Source: Larix kaempferi
Taxonomy: Eukaryota; Streptophyta; Pinopsida; Pinales; Pinaceae
Direction: 5' to 3'
DNA length: 64,000 nucleotides
Assembly: GCA_027924585.1 (NCBI GenBank)
Contig: BSBM01000076.1
Location: forward strand, 3,300,501-3,364,500
Of this stretch, positions 11,183 to 24,099 are shown one piece after another. The notes beneath the pieces are model-generated. The model was given only the letters and a program-made list of their open reading frames with translations, did no database searches and was not told the DNA's origin. The stretch's first letter is position 1. The number at the start of each line of letters is the position of its first letter. A program made the translations under genes and the position numbers.

Positions 11183-13010
11183 AAACATCCACACACTACA
11201 AGTTACAAAATGTTTATGTCTCTACAGACCAATCTAAACACATTGATCTCCTTGCTATATGAAACTCACTAGTAAGAGGAGATTGTGAAAAAAAAATATC
11301 ACGGATGATATGTTAAAGACTTACAAGCACATGCCATATGACAAACCTTGCAAATCACCAACTTGAGAGCTGTCAACCAACTGAGAATGTTCCAAAGGAG
11401 GAATGTCCTTAGGGGAAGCTCCTGGAATAACTGACATAAAACAATGCAATTCTCATCAGAAGCTATATCATCTTGTAAAGTAATACGTACTTAAAAAATG
11501 ATTACATCAATTGGAAATCACATCAAATGTACTTAGAATGGGAGGAGGATCGGGATGGAATTGCATCCAACTACGTCCTTGGGTTGAAGACACAGTAGTG
11601 GGTTGTTTCACCCTTGCAAACATCTTCGCACTACAAGTTAAAAAATGCTTATGTCTCTATAGAATAATCTAAACACATTGATCTCCTCACTCTATGAATC
11701 TCACTAATAAGAGGAGATTGATAGCAGAGATATCATAGATGATATGTTTAAGAATCAAAGCACATGTTGTATTTAAAGCCTTGCAAATCTCTAGCTAGAG
11801 AGATGTAAACCAACTAAGCATGTTCCAAAGGAGGAATATCCCCTTGAAAAGATCCAATATCTGTCATATAATAATGTGAATCTCATCAAAACCCATATCA
11901 TCCTGTCAAGTAATATGCACATGAAAAAAATGATAACTTCAATTGGGAGACCCATCAAATGTACCTGGAATGGGAGGAAAAGTGGATTCAATGGCACTGG
12001 ATCCAACTACGTCCTTGGGTTGAAGACACGGTAGTGGGATGTTTCACCCATACAAACATCTACACACTACAAGTTACAAAATGTTTATGTATCTATAGAC
12101 TAATCTAAACACATTGATCTCCTCACTCTATGAAACTTAGTAGTAAGAGGACATTGAGAAAAAAGATATCTCAGATGATATGTAAAAGACTTGAAAGAAT
12201 ATGCCATATGTTAAACCTTGCAAATCATCAAATGGAGAGTTTTCAACCAACTTAGCATGTTCTGAAAGAGGAAGATCCCCATGGGGATCTCCAATATCTG
12301 TCATATAACACTGCAATTCTCATCATAAGCTATATCATATTGTAAAGTAATATGTACTTTAAAAAATGGTTACAACAATTGGGAGTCACATCAAATGTAC
12401 CTAGAATGGGAGGAAGATTGGAATGACATTGCATCCAACTACTTCCTTGGGTTGAAGATACAGTAGTGGGCTATTGTAGCCCTACAAACATGAAAACACT
12501 ACAAGTTAAAAAATGGTTATGTCTTTATAGACTAATATAGTCATATTGATCTCCTCGCTCTGTGAATCTCACTAATAAGATGATATTGAGATAAAATATA
12601 TCAAATGCAATATGTTAAACACTTGATCACATGCCATATGTTAGACCTTTTGAATCTCCAACTAGAGAGTTGTCAACCAATTGAGCATGTTACAAACTGA
12701 AGATCCCTTGGGGAATCTCCAATATCTGTCATATAACAATGCAATTCTCATCATAAGCTATATTATTTTGTAAAATAATACATACATGAAAAAAATTACA
12801 TCAATTGGGAGTCCCACCAAATGTACCTAGAATGGGAGGAAAACCGAAATGACACTACATCCAACTATGCCCTTGGGATGACGACACAATAGTGGGTTGT
12901 TGCACCCTTGCAAACCTTCACACACTACAAGTTAAAAGGGTTATGTATATATAGACTGATGTAAACACATCAATACTCTCAATCTATGAAACTCACCTGG
13001 GACCATAGAT
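11183..13010. repeat. Tandem array of about 430-bp units
   Basis: Four full units and a partial one. Anchor 'cacactacaagtta' recurs near 11192, 11627, 12061, 12493 and 12920, giving spacings of about 427-436 bp. Other repeated anchors are 'gatctcctc' and 'aatgggagga'. Units differ by many substitutions, so amplification is not recent. On the minus strand each unit holds two exon-like pieces, described with the pseudogene. Confidence 0.8.
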
Positions 13011-13573
13011 GAATCATTGTTGAACCAATGCCAACCCCTCTTGTTGAGGTATTGGAATTGAAATGGCTCATATTCAGCTACATAGACATTCAAATCAATT
13101 TCCAAGTTGCTACTTCATTTTCCTCTCTTGTTTTTTTTAGGGCTAAGGAAACTCTTATTCCTCTTCAAATATGACTCAAAAGAACCCAACGCAAGGGTGA
13201 AGTCGTAATCCATAATGTCAAGTTTTTTATCCTCATCCAACATTTGTTTTACTAGACCCACCAATTGTATGGTCTTGCTCAAATTAGTAGGAGGACTATT
13301 TCAAAGAAGCTCAAGGTATCCAAACAAATCCTCTCTATCCAAGTGAAGTCCCTCAACATCTATATCAATGGTGTCAATGTCGACATTTGCATCAAGATTT
13401 GGTGCCTCTATGCTAATTTCAATAGGGTCATCTAATAACGAGTTTGAATCCCTTGAGGGGAGATACAACAAATCAACCCTTATGACATGCTTGAAAATGT
13501 TTCCATGAATAGACCATGGGAAATCACACACTATAGATATTTGTGTGGGATTCCGAGCTATTTTCGCCCTCAG
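11347..13573 (-). pseudogene. Host-like spliced pseudogene with repeated exon-like blocks
   Basis: The 5' part (13573 to 12997) keeps one frame of about 190 codons with two TGA codons (13301, 13115) and ends in a canonical donor, CCAG|GTGAGT, at 12997/12996. It contains VCDFPWSIHGNIFKHVIRVD and an Asp-rich stretch (DANVDIDTIDIDVEG). Each 430-bp unit downstream has an 81-84-nt piece with a CAG acceptor and a CAAG|GT donor; it is open in unit 1 (11347-11430, IPGASPKDIPPLEHSQLV) and unit 3 (12217-12297, IGDPHGDLPLSEHAKLV) and broken in units 2 and 4. A second piece per unit ends at the donor before GTACATT (11533, 11965, 12401, 12827), with QGRSWMQ-like coding in unit 1. Phases do not all agree, so the exact exon model is unsure. 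I do not recognise the protein family. Confidence 0.5.
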
Positions 13574-13659
13574 TCAAGCTTGGTCAAACTTAAGACCTTA
13601 ACAGTTGCATGTTTCCCACTTTCTTGGAATTGAAATTTGAAAGTAGATTTAGATACCCA

Positions 13660-14110
13660 TTTGAGAGATATGTGTATCAGAAATTATGCTACTTTTATCC
13701 TTCTATTATCCTTTTGAAAGTGAGGCAAAGTGTCTCAAAAGGAACTATGTTGATGTTATCCTTTTGGCAATGATGAAAAGTGTCTTAGAAGGAATTATGT
13801 TGATATTATCCTTTCATCCAACAAATTAAGGAAAAGTGAGGCCCACATAGTTAGCAGGAATTAATTTGGTGGAGTACTGAGGCCGAGTAATCAGTAGATA
13901 GAGTATGGCATGGGATGAGTTGGGGTGATAGAGTCGGAGAAACTTAAATTGAGTGACATGGAGTAGAGTAAATCTAAAATCAATTTGTTGGAGTGCTGAG
14001 GTAGAGTAATCAGAAGACATAGTAGGGTATGTAATGATATGAAGTTGGGTTGATAGAGTCAGAGAAACTTAAATGGAGTGACCTAGAGCATAGTAAAACT
14101 GAAATCAAAA
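13660..14110. repeat. Two short tandem duplications
   Basis: At 13690-13825 a block of about 60 bp ending in 'ttatcctttt' recurs two to three times. At 13859-14105 a unit of about 121 bp ('ggagtactgaggccgagtaa' then 'ggagtgctgaggtagagtaa') occurs twice. Both are imperfect and non-coding. The block lies upstream of the pseudogene's first recognisable exon. Confidence 0.65.
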
Positions 14111-15089
14111 GGTTGAGTCATGGTATTAGCTTCAACTGGGAAAATTAAGCTCAATGGATTTTATCGGTTCAATTTATTTCAAAAAACACAATGAATCAAA
14201 GGCACGATGGTGTTTGAATATGATGTGCATAAAATGATGACCACAATGAGGCCCTATTCTCTTTCGATCGATACCAATATTTATTTTTTGTGGCCCCTAC
14301 AGTTTTTCAATTTCTCACACCATGCACTTATTCCTTCTTCTTAACATGCTTCATTGATGTTCAAGGCCATTTTCAGGTTCCTGTACATAATACCTCTTAT
14401 CAAATGGAAAATTCACAATTGTCAAGTCGTCACCCATCAATATCTCAAAAGTGGTTTTCCACTACCTTTCTTGTTGTTGATGCCATTCAAGGGAAATATC
14501 CTAATGAGTCTTTTTAAGGAGAATAAATTTTTTTTATTATAAGTAACCTTCCCCATTTCTACATTTGTCACCCAAAAAGCATCTCCAAACAACCACCTAC
14601 ATCCATAATGTTGATGCTGAGAAATATACAATCCACAAATACAAGTTACATGAACAAGTAAGAAATCGGTTGGAGCAAATACAAAGAAACTGTAGATCAT
14701 TCGAGGTGACAATTAGTGTTTCCTAGAAGGTGGTCTAGCTATGGTTTATTTGATCAAATAAGTGTTTCAAAAGAAATTGTTGTTATTGTTTAAAAAACCA
14801 TAGGCACTGATATCATGAGAAGAGGGAATAGGGAATTGTATGCTCAACAATGTCACATATTTTAGCTCCACACTGAAAGTCGATCTTGCTCTGTCAGGGT
14901 AAGATCGCTGAGAGTTGTGGCTTATCCTTTTTTTATTATATAAAAACTGATCCTTTGAGTGAATTTGAATTAATACAAATTTTTTGATTTACATATAGAT
15001 AAATAAACGTTACAATCCATAGAAACAAAAGGATCAGGGGCCTATGGGTTTCAGTTAATGGCGTTCTGTGAATGATTTGGGATTATAGA
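14111..15089. other. No gene recognised
   Basis: AT-rich sequence. Short frames at 14290-14540 and 14437-14712 overlap on opposite strands and have no recognisable motif. The 5' edge of the LINE fragment lies at about 15070-15090. Confidence 0.5.
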
Positions 15090-16683
15090 ATGATTGTGCT
15101 GTGGAGTGGAAGGGATACATCATAGCCCTCAGTCATAGTGGAACCAGAATCACAGGTGCAGATGATGAGACCTTGTGGATGTGGAATGTAAAGACATGCC
15201 AAGTGGATGTGAAGATGGCTTATGAAGCTATTGTTTTTGACAAGATTGATTCTAGTTTTAATTTGTGGTATCACATGCTCTGGAAGTGGCATTCCCATTT
15301 GAAAATCATTTGTTTTTGTTGGCTTTCACTGAATAGTAAGATTCTGGCTGGTGATAAATTCATTAGAAGGGGTGGTATTGGTCCAATTTGTTGTCCCCTC
15401 TATAAACGATATTCGAAAACCGCAAACCATTTGTTTGTTCATTGCACTTATTCTCAACAGGTTTGGTCATAAATCACAAGGAAGCTCAACCTTTCCAATA
15501 ATTGGGATCAAGGATCATTTAAATATTTCCTTCATTTTTGGTTTTCTTCGGGATCTAAAATCTCTCATCTTCCTTTTTTCTTTATTTGGGGAACATGGAG
15601 ATTTCACAATCTATTACTCTTTGAAGATATTCCTTTTAATTATGGAAAAGTTAGTTCAAGCATTTATGGGATGTTCCTTGAATATCACAAAATTGAGAAG
15701 GAAAAAGCTTCAAGGATCATAACTGCTCCAGTATTTATAGGTAATGATATTATTGGCTATTTTGATGGGACTTCCCAACATGGGAAATGTGGAGCTAGCA
15801 TGCACATCTTTTTTTATGATGATCGCTGGTTCTCCATGTGGATGGGATGCCGAATAGGTACAGACACCAAAGCGGAATTACTTTTTATTTTGGTGGTTCT
15901 TTTTTTGCACACCATAAATGCATTCTAGTGATACAAGTGATTGGGGAATCTAGAGTCACCATTGACTAGGGAAACATGAAATGCAATCTGCGGTCTTCTT
16001 TATTAGACCATTGGAAAGACAGGATAAGGGAGCTCCAGGGGAAATTTACCTCCATAAGCTATAAGAAATTTTTAGAAACTTCAATCATAAAGCTGATTAT
16101 TAGTCTAAAAATGCCATTGGTCAATTGAAGGGTTTCATACTATATGAAAAAGTTCAACAGTCTCAAGTGGTGTCGAGGGGATCCATCCAAGCTTATTAAT
16201 TGTGAGTACATTGTCCTTCTCTCTTCCTTTTTTATTTTTTGGGGGGGTTTATTTATGTAATATTCTTGTTTGGTCATGGAAGGACCAGTTTCTTCAGTTG
16301 GTACTACTTTTGTTATAAGTACCGAAAATCTTGTATTTTGTCTTAAGACCTAGTTTGTTGGAATGTTTATGTTTTCCAGTCCCATAGTTGTTTATTACTT
16401 AGATTTGGCAGAGCTGGGCTTTTAGCAGCATTCGGTTTTATTAGTAGTTTGCTTTCATCTATGGTTGTGATATCTTTTTTACGAAGACTTCTAGATTTTT
16501 TTAGCCTGGAGATTGTTGCGATCCATTTTGATATAGATTGAAGATCCAGGCACATATATTAGGATATGATTTTTTGCTAGTATGTGTCTTTGTAAACTTT
16601 TTCCAAGGGACTACAAATTTTTACATGATGTTTATTTGATTCACCCTATGAATGTCAAGAAACACGTTTTTCTTTGAAAAAAA
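15090..16683 (+). mobile_element. 5'-truncated LINE (plant L1-like), zinc-binding and RNase H end
   Basis: Across two or three frames the plus strand encodes the end of a non-LTR ORF2. VKMAYEAIVFD and LWKWHSHLKIICFCWLSLNS (15210-15330), followed by FIRRGGIGPICCPLY and HLFVHCTYSQQVW (to 15470), match the RT-associated zinc-binding domain (zf-RVT). IGYFDGTSQHGKCGASMHIF and DTKAELLF (15750-15890), then IGESRVTID (about 15940), match the RNase H domain of plant L1-like elements, with the first Asp of the active site in YFDG. The reverse transcriptase and endonuclease parts are missing, the usual 5' truncation of LINEs. Frameshifts at about 15470 and 15710 and a stop near 15930 show it is dead. 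Non-coding T-rich sequence, probably the 3' UTR, runs to a short A-run at 16677-16683. I could not define the target duplication. Confidence 0.75.
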
Positions 16684-16754
16684 GTCACAATGCATAAACT
16701 ATTACAAATGTCAAGGGTCACTTTTAACTTTGTAATTCATGAATGTAGAGGGGA

Positions 16755-17005
16755 AAATCAGATGGAGAAGATGTCTATTAAGTAGCTCTATAAGCCACCA
16801 AAAAAAAACTGTGAATAGTAAAGATGGTTGCAGGGAGAACAATTACATCATAATAGTATTGTGTTAATGGTCTTATTCCTATCATGGATTAGATAGAGAA
16901 GATGTCTATTAAGTAACTCTTTAAGCCACCAGAAAAGCAAAGCACTGTTAATAGTAAATATGGTATCAAGGAGAATAATTATGTCATCAAAGTATTGTGT
17001 TAGTC
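16755..17005. repeat. Direct duplication of about 120 bp
   Basis: The block 'agagaagatgtctattaagta' to 'agtattgtgtta' occurs at about 16760-16867 and again at about 16893-17003 with small differences, including a gained 'agcaaagcac' in the second. Non-coding. Confidence 0.75.
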
Positions 17006-18890
17006 TTATTTCCGGGAAACCTTATCCAACCACGATATTTAACGTAAAATAATTTTTTTAATACCTTTTGGGCATTTGATCTAGCTATCAATCAGGACAA
17101 ACTCTCCCAATATTACGATCAAATATAATTGTTTTTCATATTTTCACATACTATGCTTACATGGTTATTTTGTTGAGAAAATGTAGGAAATCCACACTGC
17201 ACAAAGTTTCCGAGGCAAACATTCTTTCTTAGCAACATAGAGATGTTGTGTGTTTGATCAACTTAAACTGGTTACTATGAATCTCACAAAGATGAGAAAC
17301 ATTTTTTTTATTTTTGATGGCCTAATTTTGGTTACATATGTGAGGCTTTCGAATTGATATGGATATTTGGTTTTAACCATCTACATATATTTGATCTCAG
17401 TATTGTTCTTTTCATTCTGAGTTTCAACTTCATTTGGGTGTTTTTTCTTCTCTGTGTTTGCAGATTGGTTGCTCATTTATGCACCACTAACATAGGCCGT
17501 GTGATGATCCAAACCCTACAAATCCGTATCACTTATCCATATTGAGTTCCTTACCGAATTTGAATATAACAGTTCCCTTGGGGGATTATCCATCCACACA
17601 TTCTTCATATGGAAATTCTTGGCTATCCAGAATGTTTATCAAATCTACATTCCACTGAAATTCCTAGTCAGTGACTGGCCCATTTTTTGCCTCGCAAATT
17701 TTCCCTTCCAAGTATTGAGGAAATGGGGGCAGATACGGACGAACCATTTCAATCTTTTGAAGAAAATTGCAACCGCCTATTCGAAAACTTGTCTTGACAC
17801 TTTTTCAGATATAGGACAACAACACACTTTAAAGGGACATGGGATGGAATCCAATTAGAAATACAAATTCGTTTTTCCATCTTTTCTCTCCATACAAGAA
17901 TCTTGTCTACAGAAAGTGTCATTTTCCCATATCTAAAAAGTGTCTCATGGAATTAATAGCCACCATTACTCTCCACTAAACATCAATCTCCATCTCAGGA
18001 ATGTTGTAAGCTCACCAATATTTAGGAATGGGATGGTGGTTTTGGTTTTGAACTCCATACCATCTTGGGTTTGTAGAATATCCCTTTCTCTTTTCCTTTA
18101 ATAAGTATCTGACCAATCCATCTTTGATGGCATTAACATTGCCTTGTAAGCAATTGCATCAATGTGTCATGTTGCCAAAAAAATTCTATGGACCACTCCA
18201 TTGGAGTAGGGGGATGCATTGGCCTAACCCACTTGGTGAATTCATGAAAAATTATCAAGGTGGTGATGTGGGTCAAATATCTATATAGTTTGATATATAC
18301 GTAAAGAAAAGGCATCGGTGCCATAGAAAACATAGCTCGATGCATTTTCAGAATATTAGACAATGCGTGATGATGAAAGAGACGCGCCGGTTTGGGACAA
18401 GCTATACAGCACTGACCATATACCAAAAAATGAATGTATTGTGCTCCACATCTACCTAAATGCACCAATGCACATCATTAAAGCACCGATATGTAAATAT
18501 TTAGATAATTTTTTTAATAAATATCTTTTTTAATTCTTTTGTTAAGACATTTACGATGCATCTAAATGAAAAAGATGCACCGATGTGTGAAATGTTGCAA
18601 CACACCAAAATAAAATAAAAAATGTCATATATTCGTTACGACTTCCTGATGCATTAGACCTATAAGAAAGCACCAGTGTGTAAAACGATAACATGCACCG
18701 GATGGTATGTGAATAATAAAAAAACGTCTTGATCAATGCTTACAACGAACCTAAAATTCCCATTTCATTAAATATGGGTTTATTCTAGTCCAAGCCTCTT
18801 TGAAGAGAGGCCAAAAACGACCTTTTCAAAGCCCAAAATCATGATTTTTAAATCACAAAATCAAGGTTTCTAAAGCCCCAAAAGTGCCAA
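17006..18890. other. No gene recognised
   Basis: No transposon ends or RNA genes seen. A 111-codon minus frame at 18468-18133 has a suggestive stretch (PTPMEWSIEFFWQHDTLMQL) but no recognised family. A 'gcaccgatgtg'-like word recurs loosely at 18480-18710. Confidence 0.4.
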
Positions 18891-18914
18891 ATTTAGGTAT
18901 GTATAGAGTTTGAT

Positions 18915-19150
18915 ATTGACACTTTTGGAACTCATTTTTTCGCTTTTGGAACTCGATTATACACTTTTGAAGCTTATTTTTCCACTTTAGAGAGATTGTC
19001 TTTGGACTTTCTTAAACTTTTTTTGCACTTTTGAAACTCATTTTTGCACTTTTTGAAACATATTATGCACTTTTAAAACCTAGTTTTCCACTTTACAAAG
19101 ATTGTTTTTGGACATTCTTAAACTTTTTTTACACTTTTTTGAATCAATTT
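18915..19150. repeat. T-rich tandem repeat
   Basis: Words 'cacttttggaactcattttt' and 'ttccactttagagagattgt' recur; a larger unit of about 113 bp (starting near 18971 and 19084) is repeated twice. Low complexity and non-coding. Confidence 0.65.
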
Positions 19151-19999
19151 TTTAGATTTTTTATTAGAATTTTGCAATTACTGAATTGAAATTTGAACTT
19201 GTTATATTCAATATTCCATACTTAATTTAAAATCACACTTCAAATGGAACAAAACATGGAATATATGATGTCCAATTTTCTTGGCAATGCCTTGTTAGGC
19301 AATGAATTTTTATGTCGTGCATGTAATAAGACTCCATTGATCTCAAATATTATCAACCATTTATTTAATAATATTGTATCTGCAAACAAAGAAATCCAAA
19401 ATAGAATCCCATTAATACTTAATTTTTTACATATTAATACTTATGTGTATATAACAAAAATAATAAGTTTAATTGTTGCGAATATGACAACTCATTTTAG
19501 AAAAACACATTATCACTTGCATAGTTCCCTTCTTGCTTTTTATGTCCACTATTGAATTAAAAAAACATAAAAATTTGTTTGCATGTGTCCTTCATAGGAA
19601 ACATTAAAGGTCGACTATATCATAATATAGAAGAATCTGTTAGAAGAAGATAAAAGTACATATAATATAGAAGTGTCGATTATCCCTTTACAATAGTTCT
19701 TTTACACCCAACTCCAATAAATTCTTTTTAGTTGATATTCTAACTACTTACAAAAAAGATAACCAGATTTGTAACCACAACAATAATATACAAGCCATTA
19801 AATTAACAAGCATGTAGATATTGCCCAAGTAAGTTCTAGTGCTCAAAAGTCCATATCAATAATATTAAAAATTAATGAAGTCAAAAAAAAATTCATAATG
19901 AAGTGACACAAACATATAATTAAATATTAAAATATGTGTTGCAACAACAAGTAGTCTATTACAAGTTTTTCACAATGCTTAATGAAGATAGGAATGGTC
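19151..19999. other. No gene recognised
   Basis: Very AT-rich. A 103-codon plus frame (19244-19555) has composition typical of random AT-rich DNA and no motif. Confidence 0.45.
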
Positions 20000-20630
20000 T
20001 AATATCAAACATTATATACAATTTGGAAACAACCTGCCAGACACTTCCCACCAAATATTTATCTTTCTCAAAAGATACATTGAGAGGTTCAACGAAAATG
20101 AAATTTTTAGAATGATTTCCTTGTATTTGTTCACATTGACAATCATAACTATACACTCCACTGGAAATTCATTTCTAAACTCACAACACACAGTAATTTC
20201 CACATCTTTGAAGGATTTTCCATAATCATCTTTAGAGCATTTATCAAAGGACCAAAAAAAATTGTTTTTTGTCAAATGTTTTGGTATGCCCTCCCAAGAA
20301 TTTGTTGAAGAAAGACTTCACATCACTTACACCTTTGAAATTCCAAGTTCCAACTTCAAATTTATCAACACTCAATTGCAAAAAATCAATTTTGTTTGGT
20401 CATGATCGATACAAATTAAAATGGTGTTCAAAATCACATTCTTGGTTGACAATATCGATGTTTGAACCCCCTTTTTAATGGTGTCTATCTTTGGATAATA
20501 ACAAAACCTTCCATTTATGAAATCAACAAATGTTTTTAATGGGTAACTGCACAAAAGAAGGTTTATATCATAAAATGCAAAATAATTTTATTAAACAAAA
20601 CTATAACTTCCCATAAATAATGTTTATTAT

Positions 20631-20654
20631 GTTGTGTGTGTGTGTGTGTGTGTG
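20631..20654. repeat. (GT)n microsatellite
   Basis: About eleven GT units at 20631-20654, inside non-coding DNA between blocks of the unknown pseudogene. Confidence 0.9.
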
Positions 20655-22422
20655 ATTTTTTTAGAGAGCAAGGAATACCAGATACACCAGACCTTTCAGG
20701 TCGTTCTGTAGGACTCATGGTTGATTCCACATTTTCCTTGAGTTCCTCTATAAGAATTAGTAAATGAGTATCGTTAGTATCTCCCTCTAGAGAAATGAAA
20801 ATTTGTCAAATTTGCAATTCTAGAGAAACACTAAACATAATCTAGTAGCTCACCTTCCTCACTAACACCATCCATTGCTTATTCATTTCTACCAGAATTA
20901 TAATCTTTAGTTGATTCTTCAATGCCATCATCACCCTCTTATGATTTACTCTTCGTATTATAGGATTCTTGCAAAGCACCCACACTCACATCCAAAAACA
21001 CGAATTAAACGATGTATGTTATAAAGAAAAAGAGAATTGAAACACATAATGAAACATAGCATTTGTAAATATAAATATAAATACATCCATTTGGATCATT
21101 TAACAATGACTGGAAGAATTGGTTCATGTACATTTCCTATTCTAACGTTTCCATAATTGAAACATTCCATAAATCTAGAATTATGCATAGAGAACGAACT
21201 AGTTTAGTGCCATATTAGAAAAATATGATGGTGCCTTGGGACGAAGTCAAGTTTCTCAAAAAATGGTCCCAAAAATCCATCTCCATTTATTTTTGAAAGA
21301 CATGTACTCGTGATTGGATTACCAAATATTTGAAAGTTGGGAAATCAAACAATGACAAGTTTACATTGGTCCAACCCATTTCCAAAATAATAGATGGTGG
21401 AGTGAGACTCTCTAAGCCTACTCTCCAACATCGTATAAGATATAATATTGTATAGAATTCATTATCAAAGTATCTAATGATACCAATAACATCATATTCT
21501 ACCACAGGTTTTCTTATTTTCTTTGTGAATAGATAAGAAAAGGATTTTCGAAATGAATATGAAGCATCTAGATTGCCTATGAAAACACAAGTAAGAGGTT
21601 ATTTATTTGAAGCCAAGAAAAATAACAAATCAAGAATATATGTATTTGTCCATCCATATAAACAGTTGCACATGTTGAACACAACTAGCTCACAACATAG
21701 TGCATTTTGAAAGTAACTATTCCCCTTCAATGTCTTTTGCAATTTAGAGGGAAAACAAGTTCAATAGACAAATCTTGTATTATCTCTCATGCAATCCACA
21801 ATGACATTAATTTCTTTTTGTTTGATATATATTTTCAAAATGACATAAGCATCTTTTGGTAACCGAAAATCATCCTCCTCTACTGCTCATTTGTGTTTCT
21901 TCATCGAGAATTGATTTGTTTGTCATCACATATAATACTACAAAGTTGTTGAAAATGATAAGGAGCAATTTTATAAACCTCAGTCACATTTTTGTCAGAC
22001 ATATTGTTTGAACAATAAAAAGCACAGTCCTCAACACTCAAATATTTGGCAATCATATTTCTATTTGTTCTTTCATCTTTGACCCTCTTGCAATACCGTA
22101 AAAGAGTTTCTCCATCGACATTACGCTCTACTATGGTACTCAACCAAACTGATCCCCAGATTATTTTATCCACAGTGATTCTCAATTCCATCTTATCCAT
22201 ATAATGCGGAGGTCTAAACAAATTATACCCATATTGTTTTGTCTTATTTTGCATGAAATCATCATGATGGATGCTTTTGGAGGAGCATGCCAATGAGCCA
22301 TTTTTATAAAGCTCGAATATTGCAAACCATTTGTTACAAAGCTCATCTGAAATAAATACAAGAGTCATATTGTCTTTAATTATTTCTTTGTTAGAAACAT
22401 CGAATATATGTAAACATTCATT

Positions 22423-22510
22423 CTGAAAATTTTGCATCCAATAAACTGTTAAATTCATATTAGAATGTTTGTAGTGGTGTAACAATGTTAGAAAACAAAA
22501 ATATACTTAC
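22423..22510 (-). other. 88-nt intron in the unknown pseudogene
   Basis: Donor GTAAGTATAT at 22510 and acceptor TTTTCAG ending at 22423, AT-rich between. Both flanking exons are open and both junctions are phase 0, so splicing preserves the frame. Length and composition suit a plant intron. Confidence 0.6.
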
Positions 22511-23234
22511 CTGCCACTCCAACAATGGAATGTGACCATTTACAAGGTGGTTGGGCCTACTAATATATATCCATTTTTCTTTTCCCTTGATGACTTGATC
22601 AATAAAAGGTGTCAACAAATTCTTCATTAGAAATATTTCGCTACTTATACAAACTTGCAATGAATTTCTGTGAAACATCCTTTTGCAGAAGGCGAGCTTT
22701 ATGAAATTGATATCTTGGTTGAACATATTTGTATTTGTCATTTTCAATTATCTTCTAGTTCACAAATATAATGTGCTATCCATCCAATATATTGAAATTT
22801 AATGTATCCAATTCAATTTCATTTTCAGTAAGTAGAGTAATAGGTTCATCTGTCTCTCGGTTGAAAGGCATTAAAATTACATATGGAAGAGTCATAGTGA
22901 AATTTGTGACAAGTGACAGAACCATCATGGCCACAACATCTCCATTCACTCCCCAAAATTCCAAATTCGGAGGTGCAAAAACACATCTTTTGACATTAAT
23001 TGAAAAAACGTTTTCATCAAAAAGGAAATATTGTATTTGTTGTTGTTGGTTGGTTTCTGTCCTTTCAAAACTTTTTCTAGCTTTCTCCATGATCACCTTT
23101 GAAGGGCTTACCTTCAAAGGCTTGAATGATGACTTAGTTACATCCTTTTCTAGGTCATATATTGTATATTTTCTAAGGTAATAGAGATTATTTTCATGCT
23201 AAACATTTATAATCTTCTTGTTAAAATTCATGTA

Positions 23235-24099
23235 ATGAAGAGTCGAAGATGTCTTTTTATTAGTAAATATTATTCAAAATACCAAATTCCATTTTTCAAG
23301 TGGGTGGTCGTAGTTTATCCATCTTGATTAGTTGGATCATAAGATTTCAATATCCAACCATGGTTTGTGCAAGACGCCTCATCGTTGTCATCAAATTGTT
23401 TCATCAACTCAAGGTGAAACTTATAAACTGAAATATCCATTTGTAATAAAGAGCAGTTTTTTCCTTTAACAACCTCTACCTAGACATGCAGCATGTATTC
23501 CTAAAAGACATCCGTAGACACGATGATGTTGATCCTTCTTTGTTGTTCTTCAAAAATATATAGAGGTATAGATATAGATATAGATTATCGGGTTCTTCCA
23601 TCTCCACAAACCAATCAATATGATCAAGTCCTATGTTGTGCTTAGGTTGTATTTTAAGAAACATTATTTATTTGAATGATTTGAGAGTTACTAAAATGGC
23701 CATTGTGACCCATTGAAAAAGGTTGACACCAAATTATAAAATATTACAAGGAAAAGCATATATATCTTCACAATTACAAGGCATGATATTAGTTAAAAAT
23801 ACATAACAAACCGACACTTTGTTGTGAGTTATAGCAACCTATTATCAGTTCCCATAGTGTAGAAACACAAATAACAAACAATGAAGCTTTCATAGAGTCC
23901 AAAAGGTAGTACACTAAATGAAAGTTTTGGGCGACCTTAATATAGATGATTCGATCTAGTCGATCCTTCTAGCAGAATCGTCATCCTTGTCAAGGATTGC
24001 ATCGAGTCACAATCTCTAGTTTGAGGTTATCTTAGCACACAAGATCAAGGAGAAGTATCGGCCAACCCTTTGCCAAATTTTGTTAATGGGAATCATTCC
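23235..24099. other. No gene recognised
   Basis: Short AT-rich frames only. A (GATATA)-like run at 23565-23585 is a small microsatellite. The satellite pattern begins to appear near 24000-24100. Confidence 0.45.

Larger units (their letters stand above)
20000..23234 (-). pseudogene. Decayed spliced gene of unknown function
   Basis: Coding sense is visible on the minus strand in several blocks. Block 1 (23234 to about 22640) is one frame with TAG codons near 23205, 22770 and 22755; it includes YLRKYTIYDLEKDVTKSSF and AMMVLSLVTNFTMTLPYVIL. A frameshift near 22640 leads to IDQVIKGKEKWIYISRPNHL, ending at a strong donor CAG|GTAAGTATAT (22511/22510). The acceptor TTTTCAG|AATG at 22423/22422 keeps phase 0 and leads to a 174-codon stretch (NECLHIFDVSNKE to a TGA at 21901) with GSVWLSTIVERNVDGETLLR. 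Weaker blocks lie at 21505-21287 and 20275-20012. Codon use is rich in Asn, Lys, Tyr and Phe, matching local AT content. I do not recognise the family; no transposase, kinase, NBS or helicase motif is visible. Confidence 0.45.

Noticed and set aside
18133-18468. 111-codon minus frame with a Trp/His-rich stretch
   Set aside because: No recognised motif, no splice sites and no continuation on either side that I could support.
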